Below the pieces are notes generated by a model. That model was not told where the DNA came from, ran no database searches, and saw only the letters and a program-made list of their open reading frames with translations. A stretch of DNA of 64,000 nucleotides from Bog-159 sp963756605. GTDB lineage: Bacteria; Acidobacteriota; Terriglobia; Bryobacterales; Bryobacteraceae. The stretch is taken from assembly GCA_963756605.1 (NCBI GenBank), contig CAVWOT010000004.1:186001-250000 (forward strand), read 5' to 3'. Below are positions 19,036 through 27,751 of the stretch, piece by piece. The position numbers and the translations under genes were made by a program. Position 1 is the first letter of the stretch. Each line of letters opens with the position of its first letter.

Positions 19036-20178
19036 TTATCCATTGCGACGGCCCATCATGGCATAGTCCTGGGGACCGTATAGCAGTGCATCCAGACGGT
19101 TGGCCAATTCCAGTTCTCTAAAGGGCAGATGCTCCGCCTCCTCCCGTGGGTTGACTTCGAAGCGGCGGACCACTCCGAGGCCGCAATACTCAAATAGAAA
19201 GTCCATCAACGCCGGAGGAATCGGGCGTTGGTGAGTTGGATCCAACCAGAACTGTTCCGTGGCCATCAACAGATTTCCCGGATGAGGAGTCTCAACCAGC
19301 AGGAGCCCGCCGGGTTTCAAAGTCCTAGCGATTTGGTACACCAGATTCAAGCAGTACTCAAAGGGGAGGTGCTCGAGAACATGGAACGCCGTGACCAGCA
19401 CGAAGGATTCATCCCGGGCCGATCGCAGAAACTCTAAAGCGTCAGACTCGGCGATTTGGAAGCCGGCTTCGCGGCACTGCCGCACGGCGTCGGGATTTGA
19501 ATCCACTCCGGTCGCCTCGAATCCGCTTTCGTGGGCGCAACTCAGCCAATGTCCACGCCCACATCCGATATCCAACCAGGTACCCTGGGGCAGCTTCGGA
19601 TCGAGACCCGCGATCGCCGAGAGGTAGAACTCCATCTGGCGCCTGTCCGCGTGAGCCGCGGATTGGAACCGCCCTTGAAGCCGGAAATAGAAGTCCTTCG
19701 TATCTATGAGAGATCGGGAATAAGGGCTTTTCTGCGATTCGAAAGGCGCCTCTGCCGTTTGGTTCGTTCCGATCGCTGTCGACTGCGCCCGGAGCAAGCG
19801 AGTCTCGCGCTCTAAGTTCTCGAGCCGGTGGGCCATCGCAACACAAACACGCAATTGCAGGTCTTCCAGCGTGCAAACCCGATTCAAGGTAGCGGTAGTA
19901 GCTTCGTTGAACTGCCGAATCTGCGGGGTGTACCAGACGAGTACTCTTTGCGCGATCCCAATTATCCACCCGGCCACCATGCCAAGCGGAGTCTTTGGCA
20001 AGAGCGGCACGCTTCCCACCAGATTTCGCGCGCAGTAGGCCGTATGGTAAGCACTGTGCAGTTTGTTGAGTTCGTTGGACCAGTCTTCCAATACCGCCGG
20101 GGTTTCATAGGACGCCGCATGTTCGCGAACCCGCTTATGAATCGCCGAAACGATATCGATTATTTTGGCGCCGGGCAT
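19036..20178 (-). CDS. SAM-dependent methyltransferase with an N-terminal coiled region
   Basis: A 380-residue protein. Residues about 1-165 are helical and include a stretch of heptad-like LENLERETRLLRAQ. The C-terminal half is a class I methyltransferase: TWLDIGCGRGHWLSCAHESG (motif I), EATGVDSNPDAV, TAFHVLEHLPFEYCL and GGLLLVETPHPGN. The architecture resembles methyltransferases that act on the end of O-antigen or polysaccharide chains, where a coiled-coil helps measure length. The start at 20178 (MPGAKIIDIVSAI) resembles the N-terminus of this group; a TTG at 20247 in the same frame is less likely. It lies between two glycosyltransferase genes on the same strand. Confidence 0.8.
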   Translation of the reverse strand: MPGAKIIDIVSAIHKRVREHAASYETPAVLEDWSNELNKLHSAYHTAYCARNLVGSVPLLPKTPLGMVAGWIIGIAQRVLVWYTPQIRQFNEATTATLNRVCTLEDLQLRVCVAMAHRLENLERETRLLRAQSTAIGTNQTAEAPFESQKSPYSRSLIDTKDFYFRLQGRFQSAAHADRRQMEFYLSAIAGLDPKLPQGTWLDIGCGRGHWLSCAHESGFEATGVDSNPDAVRQCREAGFQIAESDALEFLRSARDESFVLVTAFHVLEHLPFEYCLNLVYQIARTLKPGGLLLVETPHPGNLLMATEQFWLDPTHQRPIPPALMDFLFEYCGLGVVRRFEVNPREEAEHLPFRELELANRLDALLYGPQDYAMMGRRNG

Positions 20179-20255
20179 ATTTTGGAGGACCTCGCAAACT
20201 CTCAGTAGGAGACTATACAAATATACACGGTAGGCGCCGCCGCGCAACGCGCCAG

Positions 20256-21383
20256 TTAGCCGAGTGCGCCGGCGACGAACTCCTGAAGCTGATCCTTATA
20301 AACCTCGACAGAGAACTTCGCGGCCTCCTTCTCCGAGACTGTCCTTTCCGTCAAGGCCATGGCAGCGGGCGAGTTCAGGAAGTTGATCCATTCTTCCGCC
20401 CGGTCGAGAAACACGAGGGCAGGATCGTCGTCGGTTGGGAGTCCGCGCCCGCCGTGCCGGGTTGACAAGAGTGGCATTCGGTTGTAGATCGCCTCCGCGA
20501 ATTTCACACAAACGCCGCCAGTGGGAAACGCCGGGCAGATGAAAAAGCCGCAATTCGCCCACACTTCATCAAGCTGTGACACTTCGCCGTGTTCGACTAA
20601 GCGTGGGTCGGCGCGCAGGCGGCTGCCACCCGGTCGCCCGAACAGATGAACCCTCATCGCCGATTGCACGAAGGGAAGAACTTCGTCCGCAAACCAGTGC
20701 AAGGCGAGCTGATTCGGCCACCATCTGCGGTTGCCGACGAATCCGATTTCTAGGAGGGGTCCGGCTTTTTTGCGCGGTCGGACATATGGCGCGTAGTCGA
20801 ACACCGGCGGAACGGTGATTGCCCGGATGCCCCTGCAAAGGCCGGCCGCATAGGCCGCGTCTTCAGCAGAGAGGAAGATTACGTTTCTGGCCGTGCGAAT
20901 ACCTTCCAGCTCGTAACCTTGCAGCCGCTGACAGTCCTTTTCGAGCAGTCCGGCGAACGGCCGGTACCACCCGTTGAGATTCTGAATCTGGTAACGAAAT
21001 AAGTTGTGCTCGATGTTGTGAGCGATCAGAATCCGGGGGATCGACTCGGGAAGATAGGCGTTCGCCCACAACAGATCCGCTCCGTTCAAAACAACTAGAT
21101 CATACCGCCCACTCCTCGCGCGTTCGGTCACCTGTTCACGGAATTCTCTGGAGTAAAAGAAAGCGGCCTTTAGGGGCAGAGTCGAACCACGATGTATAAA
21201 GCTGCGGGCCTGTGCGACGCGAGGCCACCGGAATGGCTGCGCCCTTGCGGGTAGACAATCCACTTTGGCCCCGATCGGGTGAGCCTCCAGAAGCCTGATC
21301 AGACCCCGGGTGACCGTCGACGCGCCGTTGCGTTCCACGGACGGGTTCACAATCGAAAGCATCAAAATGCGCGAGGCTGCCAC
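20256..21383 (-). CDS. Glycosyltransferase, GT-B fold (family 4-like)
   Basis: A 375-residue protein with the GT-B pattern: the N-terminal loop NPSVERNGASTVTRGLIRLL, then RILIAHNIEHNLFRYQ, the domain-2 entry IGFVGNRRWWPNQLALHWF and HLFGRPGG, and a C-terminal nucleotide-binding region near PTGGVCVKFAEAIYNRMPLL. The start is probably the GTG at 21383 (VAASRILMLSIVN). No clear ribosome site is visible. It is part of the operon 23971-17029, with 59 bases to the upstream gene. The sugar specificity cannot be told from sequence. Confidence 0.78.
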   Translation of the reverse strand: MAASRILMLSIVNPSVERNGASTVTRGLIRLLEAHPIGAKVDCLPARAQPFRWPRVAQARSFIHRGSTLPLKAAFFYSREFREQVTERARSGRYDLVVLNGADLLWANAYLPESIPRILIAHNIEHNLFRYQIQNLNGWYRPFAGLLEKDCQRLQGYELEGIRTARNVIFLSAEDAAYAAGLCRGIRAITVPPVFDYAPYVRPRKKAGPLLEIGFVGNRRWWPNQLALHWFADEVLPFVQSAMRVHLFGRPGGSRLRADPRLVEHGEVSQLDEVWANCGFFICPAFPTGGVCVKFAEAIYNRMPLLSTRHGGRGLPTDDDPALVFLDRAEEWINFLNSPAAMALTERTVSEKEAAKFSVEVYKDQLQEFVAGALG

Positions 21384-21442
21384 TAGTATAGTGCCGATAC
21401 CACCGCCCTGCCAGTATAACCGGAAATGTGCAACGCAACAAA

Positions 21443-22450
21443 TCAGCGCGTCGCTTCAAAAGTGGACCGCCAGACGTGTCGAGCCGCTCCCACCATAAAT
21501 GAAACGCCGCTGTAAAAGTGGTAGAGCACGTGCAGCGGTACGACGCTGAGCGCAAATCCCCAGCCGCGGCGGGTGCCCAGAAACCGATAGAATTCCCGGT
21601 TCAGCGCCAAATTCCCGAATAGCATCGCGACCCACACAACAAGCACTATCTGCAGTTGGACAAGTGCCAACGCACCGATGATGGGCTCGCCTACGAGGCC
21701 CAACGCCAACGCAACACTGGCTCGCTGTGACCACGACACGTTCAGATCGTTCGGCATACTGCCATCGCGCAGAATCAACTCCGTCCACGGTATGGCACGA
21801 TCGAACACGTCCGTACGAATCAGACTGCCGAGTGTCCACCGCTTGAGATGTTTGACCTGAAGCGCGGGTTCCAGCACGATTTTTCGCCCCGATTGAACGA
21901 GCCTGTAACCAAGTTCAATATCCTCGATTGTGGGACGTTTGCAGGCCCCGTCAAAGCCACCTTGGCTCACAAACACCGTGCGGCGGATAGCACCGCATCC
22001 GGCCCAGAATGTGCTCGCTTCGCGCCGGCCGGACTGGTGAATGAAACTATGCCGCAGGTTTTTGTAGACCGAGACCACCCCCTGCTCAGCCGGGGCGTCG
22101 TCATACGAGCCGAAAAGAGCATCCGGCGAGTCGGCGGCTTCGAAAGCGCTGGCGATGCGTGACAAGGTATCCGCCCGCACGCAGACATCGGCGTCCAAGA
22201 ACAGCAGCAAATCGCCACATGCCGAGGCAGCACCCAGATTGCGAGCATGCGCCGGTCCGCATCGTCCGCCGGTAGCCAGCACCTTCGCGCCGAATTGTCG
22301 CGCCACCTCTGCAGACCGATCCAGCGAGCCATCATCAACAACGATGGATTCAAGCGGCGTGAACCTGGACGCAGCCAGACTGCCAAGGCATTTTTGCAGG
22401 TATCCAGCAGCGTTCCACACCGGGATTATGACCGAGATGGAGGGCGGCAT
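21443..22450 (-). CDS. Family 2 glycosyltransferase with C-terminal membrane helices
   Basis: GT-A-fold transferase of 335 residues. The N-terminus ISVIIPVWNAAGYLQKCLGSL, the metal-binding LLFLDADVCV (DxD-type) and the later TIEDIELGYRLVQSGRK (ED acid-base motif) are typical of GT2. At least two membrane segments follow (about 235-315), which should place it at the inner face of the membrane. It ends 59 bases before the downstream glycosyltransferase and starts 12 bases after the flavoprotein gene. Confidence 0.87.
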   Translation of the reverse strand: MPPSISVIIPVWNAAGYLQKCLGSLAASRFTPLESIVVDDGSLDRSAEVARQFGAKVLATGGRCGPAHARNLGAASACGDLLLFLDADVCVRADTLSRIASAFEAADSPDALFGSYDDAPAEQGVVSVYKNLRHSFIHQSGRREASTFWAGCGAIRRTVFVSQGGFDGACKRPTIEDIELGYRLVQSGRKIVLEPALQVKHLKRWTLGSLIRTDVFDRAIPWTELILRDGSMPNDLNVSWSQRASVALALGLVGEPIIGALALVQLQIVLVVWVAMLFGNLALNREFYRFLGTRRGWGFALSVVPLHVLYHFYSGVSFMVGAARHVWRSTFEATR

Positions 22451-22462
22451 GACTCCCGAACG

Positions 22463-23971
22463 TCACTGCCCGGCCCCTGCCGTGATCCGCTGCGGAACCG
22501 CGGGCTGCATGGACCAGACCTTCTCTAATTCACCGGAAACGGAGCCGTCTTCATGAGACTCTGTCTTCTCGTTGACCTGCCAGATGTCATAGGCCGCACC
22601 CATCACATTGCGCGCCGCCAGGATACCCGTCAGCATGGAGTGGTCCTGGTTATTATAACGATGCATGCCGTTACGCCCGATCACCTGCAGATTCGGAACC
22701 GTGGCCAGAAAATCACGCACTACCGAGAGGCCTTGGCGATAGTTGTCGTCGTAAACCGGGTAGGCTTTCTTGACTCGCACGACGGTACCGTCCTTCAGAG
22801 CGGACGGCTCGATCAACCCCAGAAGACTAAGTTCGTCCCGGCCGAGATGCACTAACTCGTCGTCCGACATAGACCACAGCGAATCGCCCTCGCTGCAGAA
22901 GTACTCAAGGCCGAGTAGGGTGGTATCGGCGTCCGGGACCATCTCCGGGCTCCAGTTCTTGTAGTTCTGAATGCGTCCGACGCGAACAGCAGGCTCGTGT
23001 ACATAAATCCAGTTGTCTGGAAACAGATGAGCGCCGCGCAGGACCAGAGCAACCGTAAGAAAATCCCGGTAGCGGAAATGATCCGCGACCCGGCGAAGCA
23101 GCGGCGGCACAGGATCAAGAGCATGAATCAGATCTCGCAAAGCCATGCTGCTGATGAAGTGGCGGGCGTGATAAAGACGACCGCCCGCACTTACCGCCGT
23201 GACTCGCCCGACCGCCCAGTGGATTCTGTCGACGGGAGCCCTGAGTATTACTTGAGAACCGGCATCTTCTATTCGTTCCCGGACTCGTGACCACATCATC
23301 CCAGGCCCACGGCGAGGGTAATAGAACTGGCCTGCAAGTGTACGGATGGGCGAATTGTCCTTTCCGGATCGCCCGGTGACCGCGTTCCACACCAGTGACC
23401 GGAGCGAGAGCCCTTGAATCCGCTGCGCCGCCCATTCGGCACTGATCTCGCGGCAAGGCATGCCCCAGACCTTTTCGGTATAGGACTTGAAGAAGGTGCG
23501 AAACAGACGTCGGCCGAACCGGTTCGAGATCCAACTTTCGAAATCGGATTCGGGCCGTATGGGAAAGAGGCGGGCCCTGGCATAACTGGCGGTGCAGGTC
23601 AACGACTCCCATAGTCCCAAGCCGGCAAGAGCGTTTGTAGGTTGTAGCGGATAGTGATAGAACTTCGACCGGTAATAGACCCGTGACAAGCGCTGCCTCA
23701 CCAGCAAATCCGGCCCCAGCGCCTCACGCCAGATTTGCTGTACTAGTTTCGAATTCGTAATAAAGCGATGGCCGCCAATGTCGAACAAGTAGCCCTTGTA
23801 TTCGACCGTTCGAGCCAGTCCGCCCACGGCAGGGCTGGATTCGAGCACTAGGCAACGCGTGTCGTGCTTTGAGAGCTCCAGCCCAGCTGTCAACCCGGCC
23901 GGCCCTGCACCGATTACGATGACGGGCGCCGCATAAATATCTGCCGAGTTCTCGAGATTTGCGGGCGGCAT
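22463..23971 (-). CDS. FAD-dependent oxidoreductase, protoporphyrinogen oxidase/UDP-galactopyranose mutase-like
   Basis: A 502-residue flavoprotein with an N-terminal dinucleotide fold VIVIGAGPAGLTAGLELSKH and the second GG motif SSPAVGGLARTVEYKGYLFDIGGHRF. It ends with the C-terminal FAD contact GMHRYNNQDHSMLTGILAARN. The combination FDIGGHRFIT and RYNNxDHSMxTG is found in NAD(P)/FAD proteins that sit in polysaccharide clusters, often labelled amine oxidase-like. It is the first gene of the glycan operon. The start at 23971 follows GGAG ten bases upstream. The real reaction, perhaps on a sugar nucleotide or lipid-linked sugar, is unknown. Confidence 0.78.
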   Translation of the reverse strand: MPPANLENSADIYAAPVIVIGAGPAGLTAGLELSKHDTRCLVLESSPAVGGLARTVEYKGYLFDIGGHRFITNSKLVQQIWREALGPDLLVRQRLSRVYYRSKFYHYPLQPTNALAGLGLWESLTCTASYARARLFPIRPESDFESWISNRFGRRLFRTFFKSYTEKVWGMPCREISAEWAAQRIQGLSLRSLVWNAVTGRSGKDNSPIRTLAGQFYYPRRGPGMMWSRVRERIEDAGSQVILRAPVDRIHWAVGRVTAVSAGGRLYHARHFISSMALRDLIHALDPVPPLLRRVADHFRYRDFLTVALVLRGAHLFPDNWIYVHEPAVRVGRIQNYKNWSPEMVPDADTTLLGLEYFCSEGDSLWSMSDDELVHLGRDELSLLGLIEPSALKDGTVVRVKKAYPVYDDNYRQGLSVVRDFLATVPNLQVIGRNGMHRYNNQDHSMLTGILAARNVMGAAYDIWQVNEKTESHEDGSVSGELEKVWSMQPAVPQRITAGAGQ

Positions 23972-24518
23972 TGAGGAGGTTCTCCATAGTAACAGAAAAC
24001 TTTGCTAACCTGGCGAAAGGTCAGGTCCATGCCGGTTTCGAAGATCCTGGGATGGCCAATCGGAACCTGAACGCCTTGCTGCAACTTCCGAGGAAACGAC
24101 GCCTCTCGTTTTCCGGAGCTGTGTAGCGTCGTCAGTTTGCCAGCGGGCGTTATTGTCGCGCTGCAGTTTAAACCCGGAAAGTCACTCCTTTATTCTCAAT
24201 CACTCTCGTGTCTTTAATGGAAATGTAATGGCCCTTAAATCACGGAACTTTGCATTTAGAGCCCATACAAACTGCGGGCTGAACTTCGTCCGGGATTCAA
24301 GTGCCAACGGCGACCAGCTCGGAGCTACCTCCGGAACTTAGACCACCTGCAAATTCAACATCCCAGCCGAGGAGGAAAGCCACTCCAAGATGGGCGGATT
24401 CTGTATGGGCTTTAAGTGCAGTGGAGGCTCGGTCGTGCGAGATTTGAGTGCTGTAAATCGACTGGCCCGTTCCAGAATCCGGGCTTTAACTGCAGGGCGA
24501 CAGTGGGCTGTATTGAGG
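23972..24518. other. Gene-free stretch between the glycan operon and the toxin gene
   Basis: About 550 bases without a supported gene. Short open frames (e.g. 24153-24341 plus) have no recognisable features. The AT content is higher than in the flanks around 24170-24260. It should contain the promoter of the minus-strand glycan operon near 24000, but I see no convincing -35/-10 pair. The base-composition change fits the start of the accessory island. Confidence 0.4.
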
Positions 24519-25142
24519 TCAGGGTATCCGCCGGACCTGGATGGTTCCCCGAGCATCGTGATAGGAGTATTGTAAATAATCCGGGGTTCCCGTCAAGCGA
24601 GCCGGGAAAACCACCAGAATCTTGTAATCCGGCAGCGTGGCGGAGAAGCTTACCAAACCCTGCGGCGAGCCTAAGGCGAAGAGCGCACTCCCCAAGCTAT
24701 GGGTAGGTGGCATGCCCGTATGGGGTCCTGGCGCGCCAGTTGGTGATAGGCGGGTGGCATAGCTGCGCCAATCGCCGGTTAATTCTTGCGCATTGGTCTC
24801 GACCACCGCGGCCTCGAGCGGATCCGTGAGGTCGGAAATCGCACCGAGACTCACCAGGATCGGCAAGCTCACCAGGGGACGGTGGGGATGAGGGACTACT
24901 CCCCCCGGAGTCGACGGAGAGCCGAACAGCGCGCGGGCCTCAAACAAGGCGACCAGGGGGTTCTCAGCGAGATAGAGGATTTCGAAAGCCGGCGCCGCCG
25001 CGCGCGCCGGCGAGAATCGGCTCGGCGTAGTAGCTGTGTGCAGCGTGGACAGCGCGCTCGCCAGGAATCTCGGATCGACGGCACGATACCACGTACCCTG
25101 CAATGCGCTTTGCGCCAGACTGCTGCATCGCGCGATGTTCAC
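24519..25142 (-). CDS. RES-domain toxin
   Basis: A 207-residue protein of the RES family, whose studied members are toxins that degrade NAD+. Family features: GTWYRAVDPRF near the N-terminus, then TPSRFSPARAAAPAFEILYLAENPLVALFEA, corresponding to the usual R...G-R-W/F...YLa...AlaE core with conserved Arg, Tyr and Glu. The start is GTG 25142, which overlaps the antitoxin stop in the arrangement GTGTGA, so the two are translationally coupled. The C-terminal FPARLTGTPDYLQYSYHDA is unremarkable. Toxicity is inferred from the family and the pairing. Confidence 0.72.
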   Translation of the reverse strand: MNIARCSSLAQSALQGTWYRAVDPRFLASALSTLHTATTPSRFSPARAAAPAFEILYLAENPLVALFEARALFGSPSTPGGVVPHPHRPLVSLPILVSLGAISDLTDPLEAAVVETNAQELTGDWRSYATRLSPTGAPGPHTGMPPTHSLGSALFALGSPQGLVSFSATLPDYKILVVFPARLTGTPDYLQYSYHDARGTIQVRRIP

Positions 25143-25339
25143 ACGACGCCAACGTAAAGAATGGAATGAAACAGGTCCCGGACGCTTTCCAGGTCACCAG
25201 CCACCATGCGGTCTTCCGGGGTGTCGCCCCCGAGCAATTGGTGGGGAGTCAGCAGCCAGTCACTGCCATACGGCAGTGCATTACGGATTTCCGTCCGCAA
25301 TGCTTCAGCTTCGTCATCCCGCAGGTGCCCGGTAGCCAT
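25139..25339 (-). CDS. Xre/MbcA/ParS-type antitoxin, probably truncated by a frameshift
   Basis: A 66-residue protein with the toxin-binding motif of the antitoxins paired with RES toxins: LLTPHQLLGGDTPEDRMVAG, then SVRDLFHSILYVGVV (the LGGxxPxxxxxxG pattern). The ATG at 25339 follows GAGGGT closely. Upstream in the next frame a coherent stretch (EELVVTEIRRPPQTARISSF, then NPETRQLRYAEGEWLPG) would join if the run of three C (plus strand) at 25328-25330 had four. The original gene was therefore probably about 100 or more residues, and what remains is its C-terminal half. No start codon is visible for the longer version before a TAA near 25443. Confidence 0.6.
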   Translation of the reverse strand: MATGHLRDDEAEALRTEIRNALPYGSDWLLTPHQLLGGDTPEDRMVAGDLESVRDLFHSILYVGVV

Positions 25340-25509
25340 TCACCCTCAGCATAGCGCAACTGGCGTGTCTCCGGATTGAAGGAAGAGATGCGCGCCGTTT
25401 GTGGTGGCCTGCGGATCTCCGTAACAACCAGTTCTTCGACGTGCCACTCTTATGCGCAGTGATCTCGCCAGTGGATCACCCTGTTTACCTGCCAGCGCCG
25501 GGAGTTGAG

Positions 25510-25570
25510 GGGCGGCGCAGGTCGGGAGCACGATGCTCCCAGGATACCGGGGGCCCTCCCCGGAGCGGAT
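25510..25570. repeat. Paired GC-rich hairpins at the recombinase gene 3' side
   Basis: Two adjacent inverted repeats lie between the antitoxin and recombinase genes: GGGAGCA-CGA-TGCTCCC, then CCGGGG-GCCCT-CCCCGG. They could serve as a terminator for the minus-strand recombinase gene (stop at 25576) or be a short interspersed element. No T tract follows. Confidence 0.4.
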
Positions 25571-25575
25571 TGGTT

Positions 25576-26550
25576 TCATAATCCCACCTTAGCGGCGGCA
25601 TTTTCCAGGAACAATGAGCCCTCGCGGATATACTTGCGCAGGGTGGCGAGCGAGCGGTGGCCGGTTTGGGCCATGATGGAACGTTCGGAGACGCCGGCGG
25701 CTGCGGCTGCGGTCGCTAATCCAGCCCGCAACGAATGGCCCGCCAGATCCCTGGCTTCCATGCCGGCCTGCGTGGCCAGGCGCTTGATGACGAGGGCCAC
25801 CGATTGCGCGCTGAGGCGGCGGCCGGCGAGCTGCCCGTGCCGGTTGATCCCCCGAAATAACGGTCCTTCGTCGGCGCCGAGCGCGGCCAGCCAGGCTTCG
25901 AGCGCGCGCACCGGGCAGGTGGCCGGGGTCGACCCATAGGGAAGCCCCACCTTTCTTCCCTGCCCTTCCTGGTCGGTCTTCGACCTCCTGATGGTTACGA
26001 TCAAGCCCGCGCTGTTCAACTCCAGGTCGCCGACGTCCAGACCCACCAGTTCCGAGCGGCGGAAGGCGCCCGCGAAGCCCGCGAGCAGCAGGGCCCGGTC
26101 GCGCACGTCGAGGATCCGGCGGGGGTCGAGCGGTGCGAGCAGTCCGCGCAGGTCGGCGGTGGCCAGCGGCCGCTTTCCAGTTTGGGCGGTACCCTTCTGG
26201 CGGCGGATCCCCGCCATCAGTTTGCGCACCGCGAGATGCGCGGTAGGGGTTTCGAGGCCGGCGGCCTGGTGGGCCTGGGAGATCGCCGAGAGGCGCCGGG
26301 TGAGGGTGGAAACCTTGGCGGTTTCGGCCAGCGTGGAAAGGTAAAGAACCACAGTCTCAGGCGCGGCCGGCAGGTTTCCCTGGCCCGCGGCGCGGCACCA
26401 GGCGGAAAAGTGTCTCCAGTCGCACGCGTAGGCGCGGCGGGTGTTTTCCGCCTGGGCGGCCCGGAAATACCCCTCGGCGCGGGTGGCGGCGGTGGTGAGA
26501 GCGGAGCTGGCGGGCGGCGGGAGGAGGGCGACGGCGGTGGAATCGGCCAT
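25576..26550 (-). CDS. Tyrosine recombinase/integrase
   Basis: A 324-residue site-specific recombinase. Residues 25-115 form the SAM-like core-binding domain (ENTRRAYACDWRHFSAWC). Residues about 125-315 form the catalytic domain, with all key residues visible: R164 (FRRSEL), K191 (RRSKTD), H272 and R275 (GHSLRAG), H298 (TGHRS) and nucleophile Y307 (LRKYIREG). The length and the GHSLRAGLATAAAAAGVSE motif suggest a plasmid- or island-type recombinase rather than XerC/D. An inverted-repeat site lies 33 bases upstream of the start. With the TA pair and truncated genes around it, it marks a mobile or formerly mobile island. Confidence 0.92.
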   Translation of the reverse strand: MADSTAVALLPPPASSALTTAATRAEGYFRAAQAENTRRAYACDWRHFSAWCRAAGQGNLPAAPETVVLYLSTLAETAKVSTLTRRLSAISQAHQAAGLETPTAHLAVRKLMAGIRRQKGTAQTGKRPLATADLRGLLAPLDPRRILDVRDRALLLAGFAGAFRRSELVGLDVGDLELNSAGLIVTIRRSKTDQEGQGRKVGLPYGSTPATCPVRALEAWLAALGADEGPLFRGINRHGQLAGRRLSAQSVALVIKRLATQAGMEARDLAGHSLRAGLATAAAAAGVSERSIMAQTGHRSLATLRKYIREGSLFLENAAAKVGL

Positions 26551-26582
26551 AGGGGAAGTTCCAGCATAGCAGAGTTTCTGGA

Positions 26583-26607
26583 TAGCGATACAGTGCTCTT
26601 ATCGCTA
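26583..26607. other. Candidate recombination core or operator site beside the recombinase
   Basis: Perfect 8-base inverted arms TAGCGATA and TATCGCTA flank a 9-base centre (CAGTGCTCT). The arm and spacer sizes resemble a tyrosine-recombinase core site, and it lies in the divergent promoter region between the recombinase (26550) and the HTH gene (26681). An autoregulatory operator is the other possibility. Confidence 0.4.
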
Positions 26608-26680
26608 ATTAGAAATTATTCCGCAGGCAACCATATGAAACGAACGTTCCATTACACCATGAGCTGTGCTAGCTTGGAGT

Positions 26681-27199
26681 ATGCCCGCCCGTCCCGCCTA
26701 TTTTCATCGGCTTGGCGATGCCGCCGAGGTCCTGAAGAAGCTGTCCTCCGCCCGGATCGACCGCCAGACCCTGCAGGAAGTCCTGGGTGTGTCCAAGACC
26801 GTCGCCTGGCGCCTCTTGCGCCAATGCGGCGCCTGTCCAGGTCCAGGCAATACCCTAATCTGTCCCCGCCAGGGACTCATATTGGCGCTCGAAACCCTGC
26901 GCGCCGGCCCGGAGTGCGGCCACAAACTCCGCCGGTGCCAGCGCCTGGAAGACCGCCTCACCCAGTTGGTTGCGGCCGCCCGCTCTCAGCATGTACGCAT
27001 CGTCCCGCACAGCCGCGCCATGGAATTGGTGAGCACACGCTTCGCTCAGCTGCCCGCCGGCGTGACCCTCTCCCCTGCCCGGCTCACCATCGACTTCTTC
27101 GACACCGAAGACTTCCTGGAGAAGTTCGGAGCCGTGGTTTTTGCGCTGCAGAATGATTTTGAGGCAATTCGCGAGTTCATCAAGAGCGAAGCTCGTTAG
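26681..27199 (+). CDS. Orphan helix-turn-helix protein of unknown function
   Basis: A 172-residue protein, not recognised as a named family. Residues about 12-50 (VLKKLSSARIDRQTLQEVLG, then VSKTVAWRLLRQCGA) form a plausible helix-turn-helix. The middle has Cys/His residues (PECGHKLRRCQRLED), and the C-terminus (IDFFDTEDFLEKFGAVVFAL) is acidic and helical. The start is ATG 26681; a GTG at 26666 is possible. It is divergent from the recombinase across 130 bases that hold a palindrome, so it may regulate that gene. That link is inference. Confidence 0.6.
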   Translation: MPARPAYFHRLGDAAEVLKKLSSARIDRQTLQEVLGVSKTVAWRLLRQCGACPGPGNTLICPRQGLILALETLRAGPECGHKLRRCQRLEDRLTQLVAAARSQHVRIVPHSRAMELVSTRFAQLPAGVTLSPARLTIDFFDTEDFLEKFGAVVFALQNDFEAIREFIKSEAR

Positions 27200-27274
27200 G
27201 GCCGCACGGGGAGTGCCAACGAGCCCTCGGAGCACTTGTAAAAGCGTAAAGGTGTACAAGTTGCTAACTAGCCA

Positions 27275-27305
27275 AGGGCTGCGCCCTCGATATCCCTGCG
27301 GGATA
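27275..27305. repeat. Two tandem short palindromes with a TGC loop
   Basis: AGGGC-TGC-GCCCT (27275-27287) is followed by TATCCC-TGC-GGGATA (27291-27305). Both hairpins have the same TGC loop and lie just past the HTH gene. Immediately after comes a short run of related CAGAAG/CAGGAG words (27306-27340), a low-complexity intergenic repeat. Confidence 0.5.
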
Positions 27306-27376
27306 CAGAAGACAGAAGTCAGGAGCCAGGAGTCAGAATGACTGGCATCGTGCTGAATTAACAGGACTTCCATACA

Positions 27377-27399
27377 CAACGAGAACGAAATTCTCGTTG
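27377..27399. terminator. Hairpin at the 3' side of the RHH gene
   Basis: Perfect 9-base inverted repeat CAACGAGAA-CGAAA-TTCTCGTTG. It lies 17 bases past the stop of the minus-strand ribbon-helix-helix gene, where it could end transcription, but no T tract follows on either strand. Confidence 0.35.
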
Positions 27400-27415
27400 C
27401 GCGCCGCATAACGGT

Positions 27416-27751
27416 CTAGAGCCCTAAGAGCTTCCGGAGATCGGCTTCAGAAACCTGATTCCGTTCCAGATAATCCCGCAGAGCCTCAACCGCGATTTCA
27501 AGCATCGTCCTCTGTTTAGCTTGCGCAGTCAGTTTGATCTTGTCTCGAAGTTCGATCGGCAAATGAAACGTCACGGGAACCGTTGGCACACGTTTCTTGG
27601 TGATCCGCTTTCCGGATTCATCGCTAGACTCCGCGGGTGTCGTCACCGATCCCAACAGGCGCTCCTCAAGGCCCACTGGTACATTGCTTGTTGGCTGGGC
27701 GAGGGGCTTCCTTAGATCACTCAGCACACTTCGCTTGGGGTCGCCAGACAT
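27416..27751 (-). CDS. Ribbon-helix-helix-type DNA-binding protein
   Basis: A 111-residue protein. The C-terminal part KRVPTVPVTFHLPIELRDKI, then KLTAQAKQRTMLEIAVEALRDYL, has the beta-strand, helix, helix order of the RHH_1/CopG/ParG group. The N-terminal 60 residues are polar and probably disordered (SDLRKPLAQPTSNVP), as in ParG-like partition proteins and some antitoxins. The start at 27751 overlaps the end of the TIGR04255-like fragment by 35 bases. It could be an antitoxin or partition accessory; no partner ATPase or toxin is adjacent. Confidence 0.6.
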   Translation of the reverse strand: MSGDPKRSVLSDLRKPLAQPTSNVPVGLEERLLGSVTTPAESSDESGKRITKKRVPTVPVTFHLPIELRDKIKLTAQAKQRTMLEIAVEALRDYLERNQVSEADLRKLLGL

